Below the pieces are notes generated by a model. That model did no database searches, was not told the origin of the DNA, and saw nothing but the letters and a program-made list of their open reading frames with translations. A stretch of 35,892 bases of DNA from Bordetella parapertussis. GTDB lineage: Bacteria; Pseudomonadota; Gammaproteobacteria; Burkholderiales; Burkholderiaceae_B. Positions 17,072 to 25,130 of this stretch are shown in pieces. The stretch lies in NCBI GenBank assembly GCA_945883615.1, contig CAMCYB010000017.1, positions 1-35,892 of the forward strand, written 5' to 3'. The position numbers and the translations under genes are program-made. Numbering within the stretch: position 1 is the first letter of the stretch; each line of letters starts with the position of its first letter.

Positions 17072-18667
17072 CTAGCTTCCCTGCTTTGGTTTTGGAAAAT
17101 GCCCCATGTAGATGTAATTTCCACCCGCAGGTGAATGAATCGTAATACCTTGTGTCGCGTCATCATCTTCTAGCGTAATTAAATTACCAGACACTGTTTT
17201 AAAACCATTCGTTTGCGAGTTTTGATCAATCACCACGTTAGGATTTTCAGAATTTGCAGCACTGCCAATAATGACGGGTTGATCGGGATCACCCCCTGAA
17301 AACGTCACCAATACTTCAGTACCCTTAAGTAAGGGAAAATGCATGCCATGACCGCTACCGGTATAGGTTGCGGCTAAGCGAATCCAGGCTGAACCCTTAT
17401 TGGCTGCTTTGTCAGATGAATCAAATAGAAATTGCACTTTGTATTGACCATACTCATTTAACTCTGCTGTTTTGCCAGACCCTTCGCTGTCAATTACCCC
17501 ACTCAAAACACCAGAAATAGTCGGTTTAAATGTTACCGACTCAGCACGATATTGCTGAGAAGCACGTATGGCTTTGAACTTAGCAAAATAAACAGTTCCT
17601 GTTTCACTTTGGTTAAAAGCAGTTGTTTGACCTGACAATACAACACCGACTTGAGAGCCACGATGTTTGATAGATGTTATTAAAAATTTATCATTGCATG
17701 AATTTTGATAATGACTTGATAAATTAATAAAGTACCCTGACCTTATGCCCACAGCAGGTGATTCACCATTAAAAATTTCATATTGACATTCTATTTGTTG
17801 TGCGCGAACGGTTGCTAAACGGCTTGCATCTGATTCTGTTCGAAGGTTATCACCGTAAAACATGACTTGCCCCGTCTGACCGTTGGTCACACTCGCTTGC
17901 GCTTTGAGGCCATCAGCGAGTGACGCTTGCCTATAATCAAAGTCTTGAACAACTATTGATGCTGAAACTTGACGAAGTTGCTGTGAAAAAGCAGATACAG
18001 CTTGATCAAGCTGAGCAATTTGAATGTTTTCACGAGGGGTATAAGAAATCGCTAAAGTTTCAGCTATATGGGCTTCTTTGTAATCAATGATGGCCAGTTG
18101 TGCATTATCTGCGTTTTGTTCAAAGTAAAAATACAACCCTTCTTTTTCCATCAATCGACAAATGAAGTTTAGTAAGCTTTCTTGATATTGGCAAATAAAG
18201 CTTCGTTTTCGATAGGCCGAAGCATTTTTTAAAACCACTTTAAAATCAGAATTTGAAAAACCATTGTCTCGCAAGATTTTAGAGATCAAATCTGGAATTG
18301 ACAGTTCGTCTAAATAAATTTCATTGATTTCAGTCAGTGACAATTTCCAAATTGCGGGAACAAAAACAACTCGGTAAAACATGTATTGATCAATTTGACC
18401 AACCTGTTCCACTTCACACAAAATACCATGATAGGGTGTGTAAACTGAACCTGTGGTTGTTCGGGTTGCAAAGGTTGCTGAAGCGTTCAGTAAGTTTTTT
18501 AAATCAACCTGCTGTGAAGTCGTCACTAATGTGATGTCAAAACTAAATAGCTTTGACAACCCCTCTTCACCCTCAAAAGAAATTACATCAAAATTAGGTG
18601 AGTTTGACGCGGTTGACTTGAACGCAAATCGTATTTCATCGTTTAGACCATCGAAAATATTGGCCAA
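17072..18667 (-). CDS. vgrG: T6SS spike protein VgrG (TssI), short form
   Basis: VgrG forms the trimeric spike on the Hcp tube. This 531-residue protein has the gp27-like base (about 10-370, with RSFICQYQESLLNFICRLME and EKEGLYFYFE at 156-184) and the gp5-like OB domain (about 385-470, with GQYKVQFLFD, SAWIRLAA and FPLLKGTEVLVTFSGGDPDQ). Only about 55 residues follow (ITLEDDDATQGITIHSPAGG and a short tail), so the long beta-helical shaft (DUF2345-type) of many VgrGs is missing. No effector extension is present. The start is a TTG at 18665-18667 preceded by GGAG at good spacing. It follows tssG by 103 bp and leads the spike and adaptor genes. Confidence 0.95.
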   Translation of the reverse strand: MANIFDGLNDEIRFAFKSTASNSPNFDVISFEGEEGLSKLFSFDITLVTTSQQVDLKNLLNASATFATRTTTGSVYTPYHGILCEVEQVGQIDQYMFYRVVFVPAIWKLSLTEINEIYLDELSIPDLISKILRDNGFSNSDFKVVLKNASAYRKRSFICQYQESLLNFICRLMEKEGLYFYFEQNADNAQLAIIDYKEAHIAETLAISYTPRENIQIAQLDQAVSAFSQQLRQVSASIVVQDFDYRQASLADGLKAQASVTNGQTGQVMFYGDNLRTESDASRLATVRAQQIECQYEIFNGESPAVGIRSGYFINLSSHYQNSCNDKFLITSIKHRGSQVGVVLSGQTTAFNQSETGTVYFAKFKAIRASQQYRAESVTFKPTISGVLSGVIDSEGSGKTAELNEYGQYKVQFLFDSSDKAANKGSAWIRLAATYTGSGHGMHFPLLKGTEVLVTFSGGDPDQPVIIGSAANSENPNVVIDQNSQTNGFKTVSGNLITLEDDDATQGITIHSPAGGNYIYMGHFPKPKQGS

Positions 18668-18770
18668 TTGCGTCTCCGTAGCATGACAACGTGAATAATT
18701 TTTTTTAATAAATGCGCGTTAAAGTTTGAAACGATAAAACGAGAGTAAAAAACGAATAAAAAATGAATAC

Positions 18771-19778
18771 CTATGCATATATTTTTTGATTTCGTGTGGG
18801 TAACTCAAAGAACGTTTTAACCGAATCATGATAAGTGTTTGGCAATAACCAAGTGTCTTGACCTAACTGACTCCATTCCTCGCTGGCTAACTGGCTTGAT
18901 TGAACATGTGTTTTATTGAGTGACAGTTCAACCCGAACAGGTAAAGGTTCAATTAAGTAATAGTCTACTAAAAAACGCAGTCGTTCAAACTGAATACCAC
19001 CAGGCAATAAAGCACGAAACAATTCAGTATCAACCTCTTCTAGACTAATGGTGACACCCCCCATAGATTGACAGTGTGAACCTAAGTGACTGGTTTCACC
19101 TAAAATACAGGCTTGCACACCCAACAAAAGTTTTTGATCTAACGGTATTTGAACCATAACGCGCTGTAATTGTTTAACTTCAACCACAACACTCGAAAAA
19201 GTAGCTTCAATAACAGCTTGTAGGCCAGCTGCTGAGCGAATTTGTTGACTATATAAAGCGGCACAGTTTAAGAGAGATGAAATACCGGGTTGTTTTAAAT
19301 AACGTTTAGGTTCAGGTATACCAACAAGAGAATACAAAATGTCGAGCATTCGAGAATCTTCAAACTCAATAACTCGAAGGCTTACTTGAGGCTTTAACCA
19401 CGCACGAAAAAAAAGTGGATACAAAGACTGAGCAAAAATGTCTAAAAACTCTCGATTTACCCCAAAACCATCAGACTGTTGGTGTAACAAATCTTCTGTG
19501 TAAAAAGTGGGTAAAGGTGAGTCGACACCGTATAGGCCAAGAAAATTGGCTGACATTCGGTAGCCACCCCCATCTTTAGCTTCAATACTTTGAATATCAG
19601 ATTTTGGAAAGCCTAAACCAAGTGTTGGGCGCGTACGAAGTGCATTTGTTGGGGAAGTACCCTTTGCGTTTGAAAGCAAACGCAATAATCTATTTGCCTG
19701 AAAAAAAGAATATTGGCTACTCTGCTTGAGCAACCGATCATTTAAATCAACGGCTTGTTGCCCAACATTGGTGGCCAT
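18771..19778 (-). CDS. tssG: T6SS baseplate subunit TssG
   Basis: The 335-residue protein has the TssG signature: FFQANRLLRLLSNAKG (residues about 25-40), LGLGFPKSDIQSIEA, then MSANFLGLYGVDSPLPTFYT and the FLDIFAQSLYPLFFRAW segment, ending with a C-terminal LGQDTWLLP strand. TssG with two TssF copies forms the wedge of the T6SS baseplate and recruits TssK. Its start overlaps the tssF 3' end by 37 bp, and AGGAG lies about 11 bases upstream, so the two are translated together. The length is normal for the family. Confidence 0.95.
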   Translation of the reverse strand: MATNVGQQAVDLNDRLLKQSSQYSFFQANRLLRLLSNAKGTSPTNALRTRPTLGLGFPKSDIQSIEAKDGGGYRMSANFLGLYGVDSPLPTFYTEDLLHQQSDGFGVNREFLDIFAQSLYPLFFRAWLKPQVSLRVIEFEDSRMLDILYSLVGIPEPKRYLKQPGISSLLNCAALYSQQIRSAAGLQAVIEATFSSVVVEVKQLQRVMVQIPLDQKLLLGVQACILGETSHLGSHCQSMGGVTISLEEVDTELFRALLPGGIQFERLRFLVDYYLIEPLPVRVELSLNKTHVQSSQLASEEWSQLGQDTWLLPNTYHDSVKTFFELPTRNQKIYA

Positions 19779-21475
19779 TTAAATTCGACTCCTGTATTGC
19801 GATCGGTTAATTCAAACTGACTGTATACGTTAATCGTGGCGTAACTGGCAAAAAAACGGGCTAACACACACCCCCAAAGATACATTGAGCCTATGGATGA
19901 CCAGTTAGACTGATCACATTGCATCTGTATGGATTGACCTTGAACAACAGACCCACGGTAAAGTCGAGTTTTAGGCAAAACATGTAAAGCCAAAATACCG
20001 TCAATTTGACGATCATTCGCAGCACGCGACGCGTGGTCGTTAGTTCGAAAACCAACATAAAGACGCAATATTGATCGCAGCGTTTCGATTGACCCCAGTG
20101 ACATAAAGTTCATCGTTGTGTGCCCAATAAAAGCCCATAACAGCGCCTCATCTGTCAGCACATCTACTGCACCTTTAATAGGTGAAATATTTCGAAATGA
20201 ACAACGTTCTGGCGATGAATTGGTAGGCCGGCACACATCACCGAGCCTAAGTGATTCAGGTAGCCAACGATTTGTGCAGGTCATTTCGATTGACAACGTT
20301 TCAACGACGGGTATGGTACCCGTTGGGTAAGCAACAGAAATAAATGTTTCGACCCAGTCGCCCGTGTTCGCTTGTCTGACTGTCGTGCGGTAGTAAGATT
20401 CGTGATGATTAGAACCAAATTGAAAAAGTGAAAAAGGTTGGTATTTAATTTGTTGCGCCTGCCCCTGCCTGACACCTTTGACAGAGTCTAAAGAATAGAT
20501 CTGATGATGCTTTCTAGACAGCCCATCGGGCAAAACTAAATACTCATGGGTTTCGTGATCTAAGAGAATAGGCTCAGCAGACAAATTAAAAAGGTTCAAG
20601 GCTGGGGTGACGTGCAAGATAAAACTTGTGGCACTTAATAGGGGCATAGCGTGAGTAGATTTTGATAACCGAATTTCAATTGCAAAAACCTCAGTCTCTA
20701 CAACAACATTTTTCTTGTTGATACCGACAAATTCTACAAACAGGAATTTTTCAGGAAATGACAGCAACTCACGTATTAGACCGAATGCAGGAATTCCGTT
20801 TTTGGGAAGTGGGAGCAGCGGTTCGTTGAACCCAGGAAATTGAAGCGAACTTGAAATATCAAATCGATTGCCATGCCCATCAACTATAAAAATACTTTTT
20901 GTTAATGTTTGCAGCAACATCATGATGGTTGAACCGGTATCAGCCATTTCACCAACGAACAGTCTGATGATGTCGGGCAAATCTACGCCACTTGATGTGG
21001 CATTGGCTTTAAACTCTAAACGAATGATTGAATCGCCCGACGGAAGCTGATCGATTTGTGCACTATTGAGCACAAGTTGGTTGACTACAAGATCAGTAGA
21101 TGTTCGAAACTTGCAACTGACGTCATCGACCGGGTTAGACGCTAATTCAGTTCCCGCTTTGATAATGGCAGGTTCTTTAAGCGAAGCTTTCGGTTCAAAA
21201 ACGACCATTGTGGCCGCTGGAACAGGTCGCAGAATTTGTGGCTCAAGCATGCCAGCAAGCTCTTGTGCAATTTCTGGAAACTCATCGTCTAGTTTTTGTA
21301 ATGTCAAACCGTTTAGGTAAGCCACACCTTCAAGCAAACGCTCAACATCGGGGTCGCTCGAAACGGCACCCAGCGAAGGGGCAAGAGCTGGATTGGCACG
21401 CGCAAACTCTTGTGAGTAGTGTCGCAAACGACGCAACTCAGCAGCATAGGTAGTCTTAAAATCAGTTGCCATCAA
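19742..21475 (-). CDS. tssF: T6SS baseplate subunit TssF
   Basis: The 577-residue protein starts with the clear TssF signature: YAAELRRLRHYSQEFARANP (residues 10-29), SSDPDVERLLEGVAYLNG and FPEIAQELAGMLEPQILRP. Later conserved features include LDPVTHE-like LLDHETHEYLVLPD, YQPFSLFQFG and the C-terminal VQGQSIQMQCD. TssF is the phage gp6 counterpart and builds the baseplate wedge with TssG. It is the first gene of the minus arm and faces tssB across the intergenic region. No convincing ribosome binding site precedes the ATG; a second Met follows immediately. Confidence 0.95.
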   Translation of the reverse strand: MMATDFKTTYAAELRRLRHYSQEFARANPALAPSLGAVSSDPDVERLLEGVAYLNGLTLQKLDDEFPEIAQELAGMLEPQILRPVPAATMVVFEPKASLKEPAIIKAGTELASNPVDDVSCKFRTSTDLVVNQLVLNSAQIDQLPSGDSIIRLEFKANATSSGVDLPDIIRLFVGEMADTGSTIMMLLQTLTKSIFIVDGHGNRFDISSSLQFPGFNEPLLPLPKNGIPAFGLIRELLSFPEKFLFVEFVGINKKNVVVETEVFAIEIRLSKSTHAMPLLSATSFILHVTPALNLFNLSAEPILLDHETHEYLVLPDGLSRKHHQIYSLDSVKGVRQGQAQQIKYQPFSLFQFGSNHHESYYRTTVRQANTGDWVETFISVAYPTGTIPVVETLSIEMTCTNRWLPESLRLGDVCRPTNSSPERCSFRNISPIKGAVDVLTDEALLWAFIGHTTMNFMSLGSIETLRSILRLYVGFRTNDHASRAANDRQIDGILALHVLPKTRLYRGSVVQGQSIQMQCDQSNWSSIGSMYLWGCVLARFFASYATINVYSQFELTDRNTGVEFKWPPMLGNKPLI

Positions 21476-22047
21476 TTATCATACAAACATAAGGTCATTG
21501 AATAGCTGTAGATGTTACATGAGTTTTATACAAAAAAATAACGTTAAAAAACACCTTTTTTCCTTAACAGGGCAAGAAAATAGCTCGTATCTTTTGGTAA
21601 GTTTGAAATGACTGTCAATAACTAACTTTTACTGACATTTCAGTTATTGCAGTCAATTTAATAAGTATTTTGTCAGATCGCCGTGCGAACACTGTGATAT
21701 AAACAAAAAAATGCAAACTACACATCAGGATTGTTAGCAATAATGCAACCAAAAAAGAAAACCAATAAAAAAAACCCATTTGCTTCACTTCACAAATACA
21801 TAAACCATTGCGATGTTGAGAATTCTAAATTTTTGAAAAAATAAAGGTTTCGTACTAATTTAATTAAATATAAGTTAAATTTTGGTGGTAATATACATTG
21901 AAAATAAACAAGTCTTTTGTAACAACATAAATATTTACTCACTTAAAAAAGCTTCCTACCCATTTCTTATTAAAATTCTTTATCATAAGCAAATAGACCT
22001 TGTTTTAAGTGTTTAATTTTAATTACCTATAAACCCTAGGAGTAATC
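21476..22047. promoter_or_regulatory. Divergent tssF/tssB intergenic region (572 bp)
   Basis: A strongly A/T-rich, gene-free stretch between the two main T6SS operons, which must hold promoters for both directions. No convincing -35/-10 pair with standard spacing and no sigma-54 TGGCAC-N5-TTGC motif was found by eye. It contains one near-perfect inverted repeat (21609-21655) and runs of A or T. AGGAG before the tssB ATG is the only clear signal at the right edge. Confidence 0.6.
21609..21655. repeat. Near-perfect inverted repeat in the divergent T6SS promoter region
   Basis: TGACTGTCAATAACT (21609-21623) is followed after 18 bases by AGTTATTGCAGTCA (21642-21655). The arms pair over 14 bp with one bulged T. 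A second overlapping dyad, GAAATG (21605-21610) with CATTTC (21636-21641), competes with it. It may be an operator or a leader-RNA structure for tssF, about 135-180 bp upstream of that start. Confidence 0.5.
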
Positions 22048-22536
22048 ATGGTTAGCGAAGGTTCAGTAGCACCCAAAGAACGAGTCAATATTACCTACAA
22101 ACCCGCAACAGGTGATGCACAAGCTGAAGTTGAGTTACCGCTTAAGGTTTTAGTTTTAGGTGACTTCACACAAAAAGCAGATGACCGCCCAGTCGATGAA
22201 AGAAAGCCCATAAATATTGATAAAGACAACTTTAACGATGTTTTAAAAGCGCAAAAACTTTCAATTGATTTGACTGTTCCAAATAAGCTAGTTGCTGATT
22301 CACAAGACAATATGGCAGTAAGTCTTAAATTTGATAGCTTAAGAGACTTTGAACCCGACGCGATTGTTGAAAACGTTCCTGAACTGAAAGAAATCATTGA
22401 ATTGCGTAATGCGCTGAAGTCTCTCAAAGGGCCATTGGGCAACGTACCTGACTTTCGAAAAAAATTACAAGCGTTAATCGATGATGACGCGACACGTGCC
22501 AAGTTACTGGCTGAACTGGGTATTGAGAAAAAATAA
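22048..22536 (+). CDS. tssB: T6SS sheath small subunit TssB (VipA)
   Basis: The 162-residue protein shows the TssB pattern: VAPKERVNITYKPATGDAQA near the start, LPLKVLVLGDFT (residues 31-42), RPVDERKPINIDKDNF, and the C-terminal LKSLKGPLGNVPDFRKKLQA segment. TssB and TssC assemble into the contractile sheath around the Hcp tube. AGGAG lies 5-9 bases upstream of the ATG. It is the first gene of the plus arm and is followed 18 bp later by tssC. Confidence 0.96.
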   Translation: MVSEGSVAPKERVNITYKPATGDAQAEVELPLKVLVLGDFTQKADDRPVDERKPINIDKDNFNDVLKAQKLSIDLTVPNKLVADSQDNMAVSLKFDSLRDFEPDAIVENVPELKEIIELRNALKSLKGPLGNVPDFRKKLQALIDDDATRAKLLAELGIEKK

Positions 22537-22554
22537 CTTAAGGCGATTTTAAAT

Positions 22555-24036
22555 ATGAATGATGAAACAAAAAAACAAGAGTCGTCTGCAAGCGAAGCCA
22601 CCAGTGGCTCATTATTAGACGAATTATTAGCAAGCTCTAAAGTTAAGCCTGGTGGTGAGTCATACGACATCACTAAGCAAGGCATTCAAACTTTCATTGC
22701 ATCACTTCTAGAGCCAGGTCGAATTACTGACAAAGTGACGGCTGGTTTAGCTGATGAAATGATTGCAGATTTAGACAAAAAGCTTTGTCATCAGGTCGAT
22801 GAAATTCTTCACAACGCTGATTTTCAACGGCTTGAGTCTTCATGGCGGTCATTGAAATTCCTCATTGATAAAACGAATTTTCGTGAAAACATCTATATTG
22901 AATTATTAAACATTAGCAAAGATGATTTGCTTGCTGACTTTGAAGATTCCCCTGAAATTACCAAATCAGGTTTGTACAAGAGCTGCTACACCGCTGAGTT
23001 TGGTCAGTTTGGTGCTCAGCCTTATGGTGCCATTCTCGGAAACTATGAGTTTGGCCCAGGCTCATCTGACATCAAACTTTTAAAATACAGCGCATCTGTG
23101 GCCGCAATGTCGCACGCCCCATTTATTTCTGGTGTCAGCGCAAGCTTCTTTGGCCTTAATGACTACACTAAATTACCTGACCTTAAAGATTTGGCTTCTA
23201 TTTTTGAAGGGCCACAGCACACCAAGTGGAAAGGCTTTCGCGAAAGTGATGATGCCCGTAACGTGGGTTTAGTTGCCCCGCACTTTTTATTGCGTACTCC
23301 CTACGGTAACAATACAACACCTGCTAAAAAGTTCAACTATGAAGAAGGTGTCAGTGAAGGTCATAACATGTTTCTTTGGGGTAACGCCGCGTTTGCCTTC
23401 GCGTCGCGCTTAACGCAAAGTTTTGCTGATTACCGTTGGTGTGCAAATATCATTGGCCCCCGTGGTGGTGGTACCGTTGACGATTTGCCCATCTACAAAT
23501 ACGAAGCAATGGGTGAGATTCAAACAAAGATTCCAACAGAAATGCTTATTTCTGAACGTCGCGAATTTGAATTGGCTGAACAAGGCTTTATTGCATTAGC
23601 TATGCGTAAAAACAGTGATAATGCTGCCTTTTTCTCAGCTAACTCATGCCAAATGCCTAAGTTTTTTGGTAACAATAAAGAAGGCAAAGAAGCCGAGACC
23701 AACTATAAACTGGGTACTCAATTACCTTACCTTCTTGTTGTCAATCGACTCGCTCACTACATTAAAGTGTTGCAACGCGAAAACATTGGTACGTGGAAAG
23801 AACGTGCTGATCTAGAAAACGAACTAAACGACTGGATCCATCAATACGTCGCCGATATGGACGCCCCAGGACCAGAGGTTCGTAGTCGCCGGCCTTTAAG
23901 ATCTGCTCAAATTGAAGTGAGTGATGTTGAGGGCGACCCAGGTTGGTATCGAGTAACCATGAAAGTGCGGCCTCACTTTAAGTACATGGGTGCTTCGTTT
24001 ACCCTTTCACTTGTTGGTAAGCTCGATAAGAAATAA
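22555..24036 (+). CDS. tssC: T6SS sheath large subunit TssC (VipB)
   Basis: A 493-residue protein of standard length with the TssC landmarks: AGLADEMIADLDKKLCHQVD and HNADFQRLESSWRSLKFLID (about residues 64-110), FGAQPYGAILGNYEFGPG, WKGFRESDDARNVGLVAPHF with LLRTPYG, FLWGNAAFAFASRL, and the C-terminal RSRRPLRSAQIEVSDVEG and KVRPHFKYMGASFTLSLVGK. It forms the outer and middle layers of the contractile sheath, is disassembled by ClpV after firing, and is cytoplasmic. AAGGCGA precedes the ATG. A hairpin lies downstream, before hcp. Confidence 0.97.
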   Translation: MNDETKKQESSASEATSGSLLDELLASSKVKPGGESYDITKQGIQTFIASLLEPGRITDKVTAGLADEMIADLDKKLCHQVDEILHNADFQRLESSWRSLKFLIDKTNFRENIYIELLNISKDDLLADFEDSPEITKSGLYKSCYTAEFGQFGAQPYGAILGNYEFGPGSSDIKLLKYSASVAAMSHAPFISGVSASFFGLNDYTKLPDLKDLASIFEGPQHTKWKGFRESDDARNVGLVAPHFLLRTPYGNNTTPAKKFNYEEGVSEGHNMFLWGNAAFAFASRLTQSFADYRWCANIIGPRGGGTVDDLPIYKYEAMGEIQTKIPTEMLISERREFELAEQGFIALAMRKNSDNAAFFSANSCQMPKFFGNNKEGKEAETNYKLGTQLPYLLVVNRLAHYIKVLQRENIGTWKERADLENELNDWIHQYVADMDAPGPEVRSRRPLRSAQIEVSDVEGDPGWYRVTMKVRPHFKYMGASFTLSLVGKLDKK

Positions 24037-24058
24037 TCTTTTTTTCATCATAAAAATC

Positions 24059-24083
24059 GACGAACCTTTGTTAAAGGTTCGTC
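24059..24083 (+). terminator. Hairpin between tssC and hcp (attenuator or mRNA processing/stability element)
   Basis: A perfect 11-bp inverted repeat: GACGAACCTTT (24059-24069), loop GTT, AAAGGTTCGTC (24073-24083). It is followed by AGTTAATTTTGTTT, a weak, interrupted U-rich run, so full termination is doubtful. Its position between the sheath gene and hcp, with a fresh AGGAG ribosome site for hcp, suggests a role in giving Hcp a different expression level. Confidence 0.6.
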
Positions 24084-24126
24084 AGTTAATTTTGTTTAAT
24101 CCATTACACTTTTAGGAGCATTTAAT

Positions 24127-24612
24127 ATGCCAATGCCAGGATATTTTTCACTTGTTGGTACAAAACAAGGCAACATAGAAGGCAGCTGCGAAATTCAAAA
24201 CCAAGTCGGTAAGATTTTAGTTCAAGGTGTTGACCACACCATTGAAATACCGCGTTCAATTCAAACTGGTTTACCGACAGGTAAGCGCATTCACATGCCG
24301 CTTATGATCACTAAGACGATTGATAAGTCTTCACCTAAACTGTTTCAAGCCTTAACTTCTGGTGAGCAGCTGACATCAGCAAAGCTTGAGTACTATATGA
24401 TTTCAACCGGAGGTCATGAAAAGCTTTACTACACGGTTGTACTAAAGCATGCCATCATCACGTCGATCAGAAAGTACTTCCCGACAGCATTAGACTCAAA
24501 TAATAAAAACATTGGTCATATGGAAGAAGTTTCTTTTACTTACTCAGTAATCATTGAAACGTGGACGCCTGACGGCATTGAAGCTCAAGACTCTTTTTAT
24601 AATCCCAAGTAA
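24127..24612 (+). CDS. hcp: T6SS tube protein Hcp (TssD)
   Basis: The 161-residue protein begins MPMPGYFSLVGTKQGNIEGS and carries HMPLMITKTIDKSSPKLFQA (about residues 58-77) and KHAIITSIRKYFP followed by HMEEVSFTYSVIIETW, all typical of Hcp. Hexameric rings stack into the inner tube fired by the sheath, and small effectors may sit in the lumen. AGGAG precedes the ATG. Unlike the tight spacing elsewhere in this operon, 90 bp with a hairpin separate it from tssC. The family usually requires high expression. Confidence 0.97.
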   Translation: MPMPGYFSLVGTKQGNIEGSCEIQNQVGKILVQGVDHTIEIPRSIQTGLPTGKRIHMPLMITKTIDKSSPKLFQALTSGEQLTSAKLEYYMISTGGHEKLYYTVVLKHAIITSIRKYFPTALDSNNKNIGHMEEVSFTYSVIIETWTPDGIEAQDSFYNPK

Positions 24613-24646
24613 TAAAAAAATGAAAGCAATTAAAGCGTAGTCATTT

Positions 24647-25084
24647 ATGGTTCAAAGTCGTCTCTTAGAGCGAATGTTGCACACCGCACACCCCCATTTG
24701 ATAGCGGGGGTGGCTTCTGAGACATTGCTTAGACAGTCAATCGTTCGACACCTCACCCGTTTGCTCAATACAAGACGAGGTTCAGTCCCTATTGACTTAG
24801 AGTATGGTTTGTCTGACATGAACAACATAGCAGGCTCTCTGTCTATGGGAACATCAGAAGAAATTTGTGAAGAAATTATTTGGCAAATTAAACGCTATGA
24901 ACCTAGACTTCGAAACCCAGCACTGACTAGTATCAAAGAAGAAAATCAAATCATCACACTCAAATTTGAACTGAGTGCCCAAATCGTTCGTGACGATTCA
25001 CAAACGACGGGTGATGTTTTTTCAATGTATTTGCGAATCAATTCAGCAGGTCAAATTCATATTGAAGCGCGACGAGACAGGTAA
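24647..25084 (+). CDS. tssE: T6SS baseplate subunit TssE (gp25-like)
   Basis: The 145-residue protein has the gp25-like lysozyme-fold pattern: LLERMLHTAHP, SIVRHLTRLLNTRRGSVPID followed by LEYGLSDMN (about residues 31-60), EEIIWQIKRYEPRLRNPAL, and ITLKFELSAQI. TssE links the baseplate to the first sheath ring and has no catalytic role. No good ribosome binding site is visible before the ATG, so translation may depend on coupling or be low, as suits a few-copy baseplate protein. It lies 34 bp after hcp. Confidence 0.94.
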   Translation: MVQSRLLERMLHTAHPHLIAGVASETLLRQSIVRHLTRLLNTRRGSVPIDLEYGLSDMNNIAGSLSMGTSEEICEEIIWQIKRYEPRLRNPALTSIKEENQIITLKFELSAQIVRDDSQTTGDVFSMYLRINSAGQIHIEARRDR

Positions 25085-25130
25085 GACCAAACCTAAGATT
25101 TTCAACTTTCACTAAGGAAGTGATTAACCC

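Noticed and set aside
21476..22047. Sigma-54 promoter for the T6SS operons
   Set aside because: No TGGCAC-N5-TTGC-like element was found on either strand by eye.
22095..22685. 196-residue antisense frame over tssB and the start of tssC
   Set aside because: It is the Ser/Leu-rich mirror of well-supported genes, with no family resemblance.
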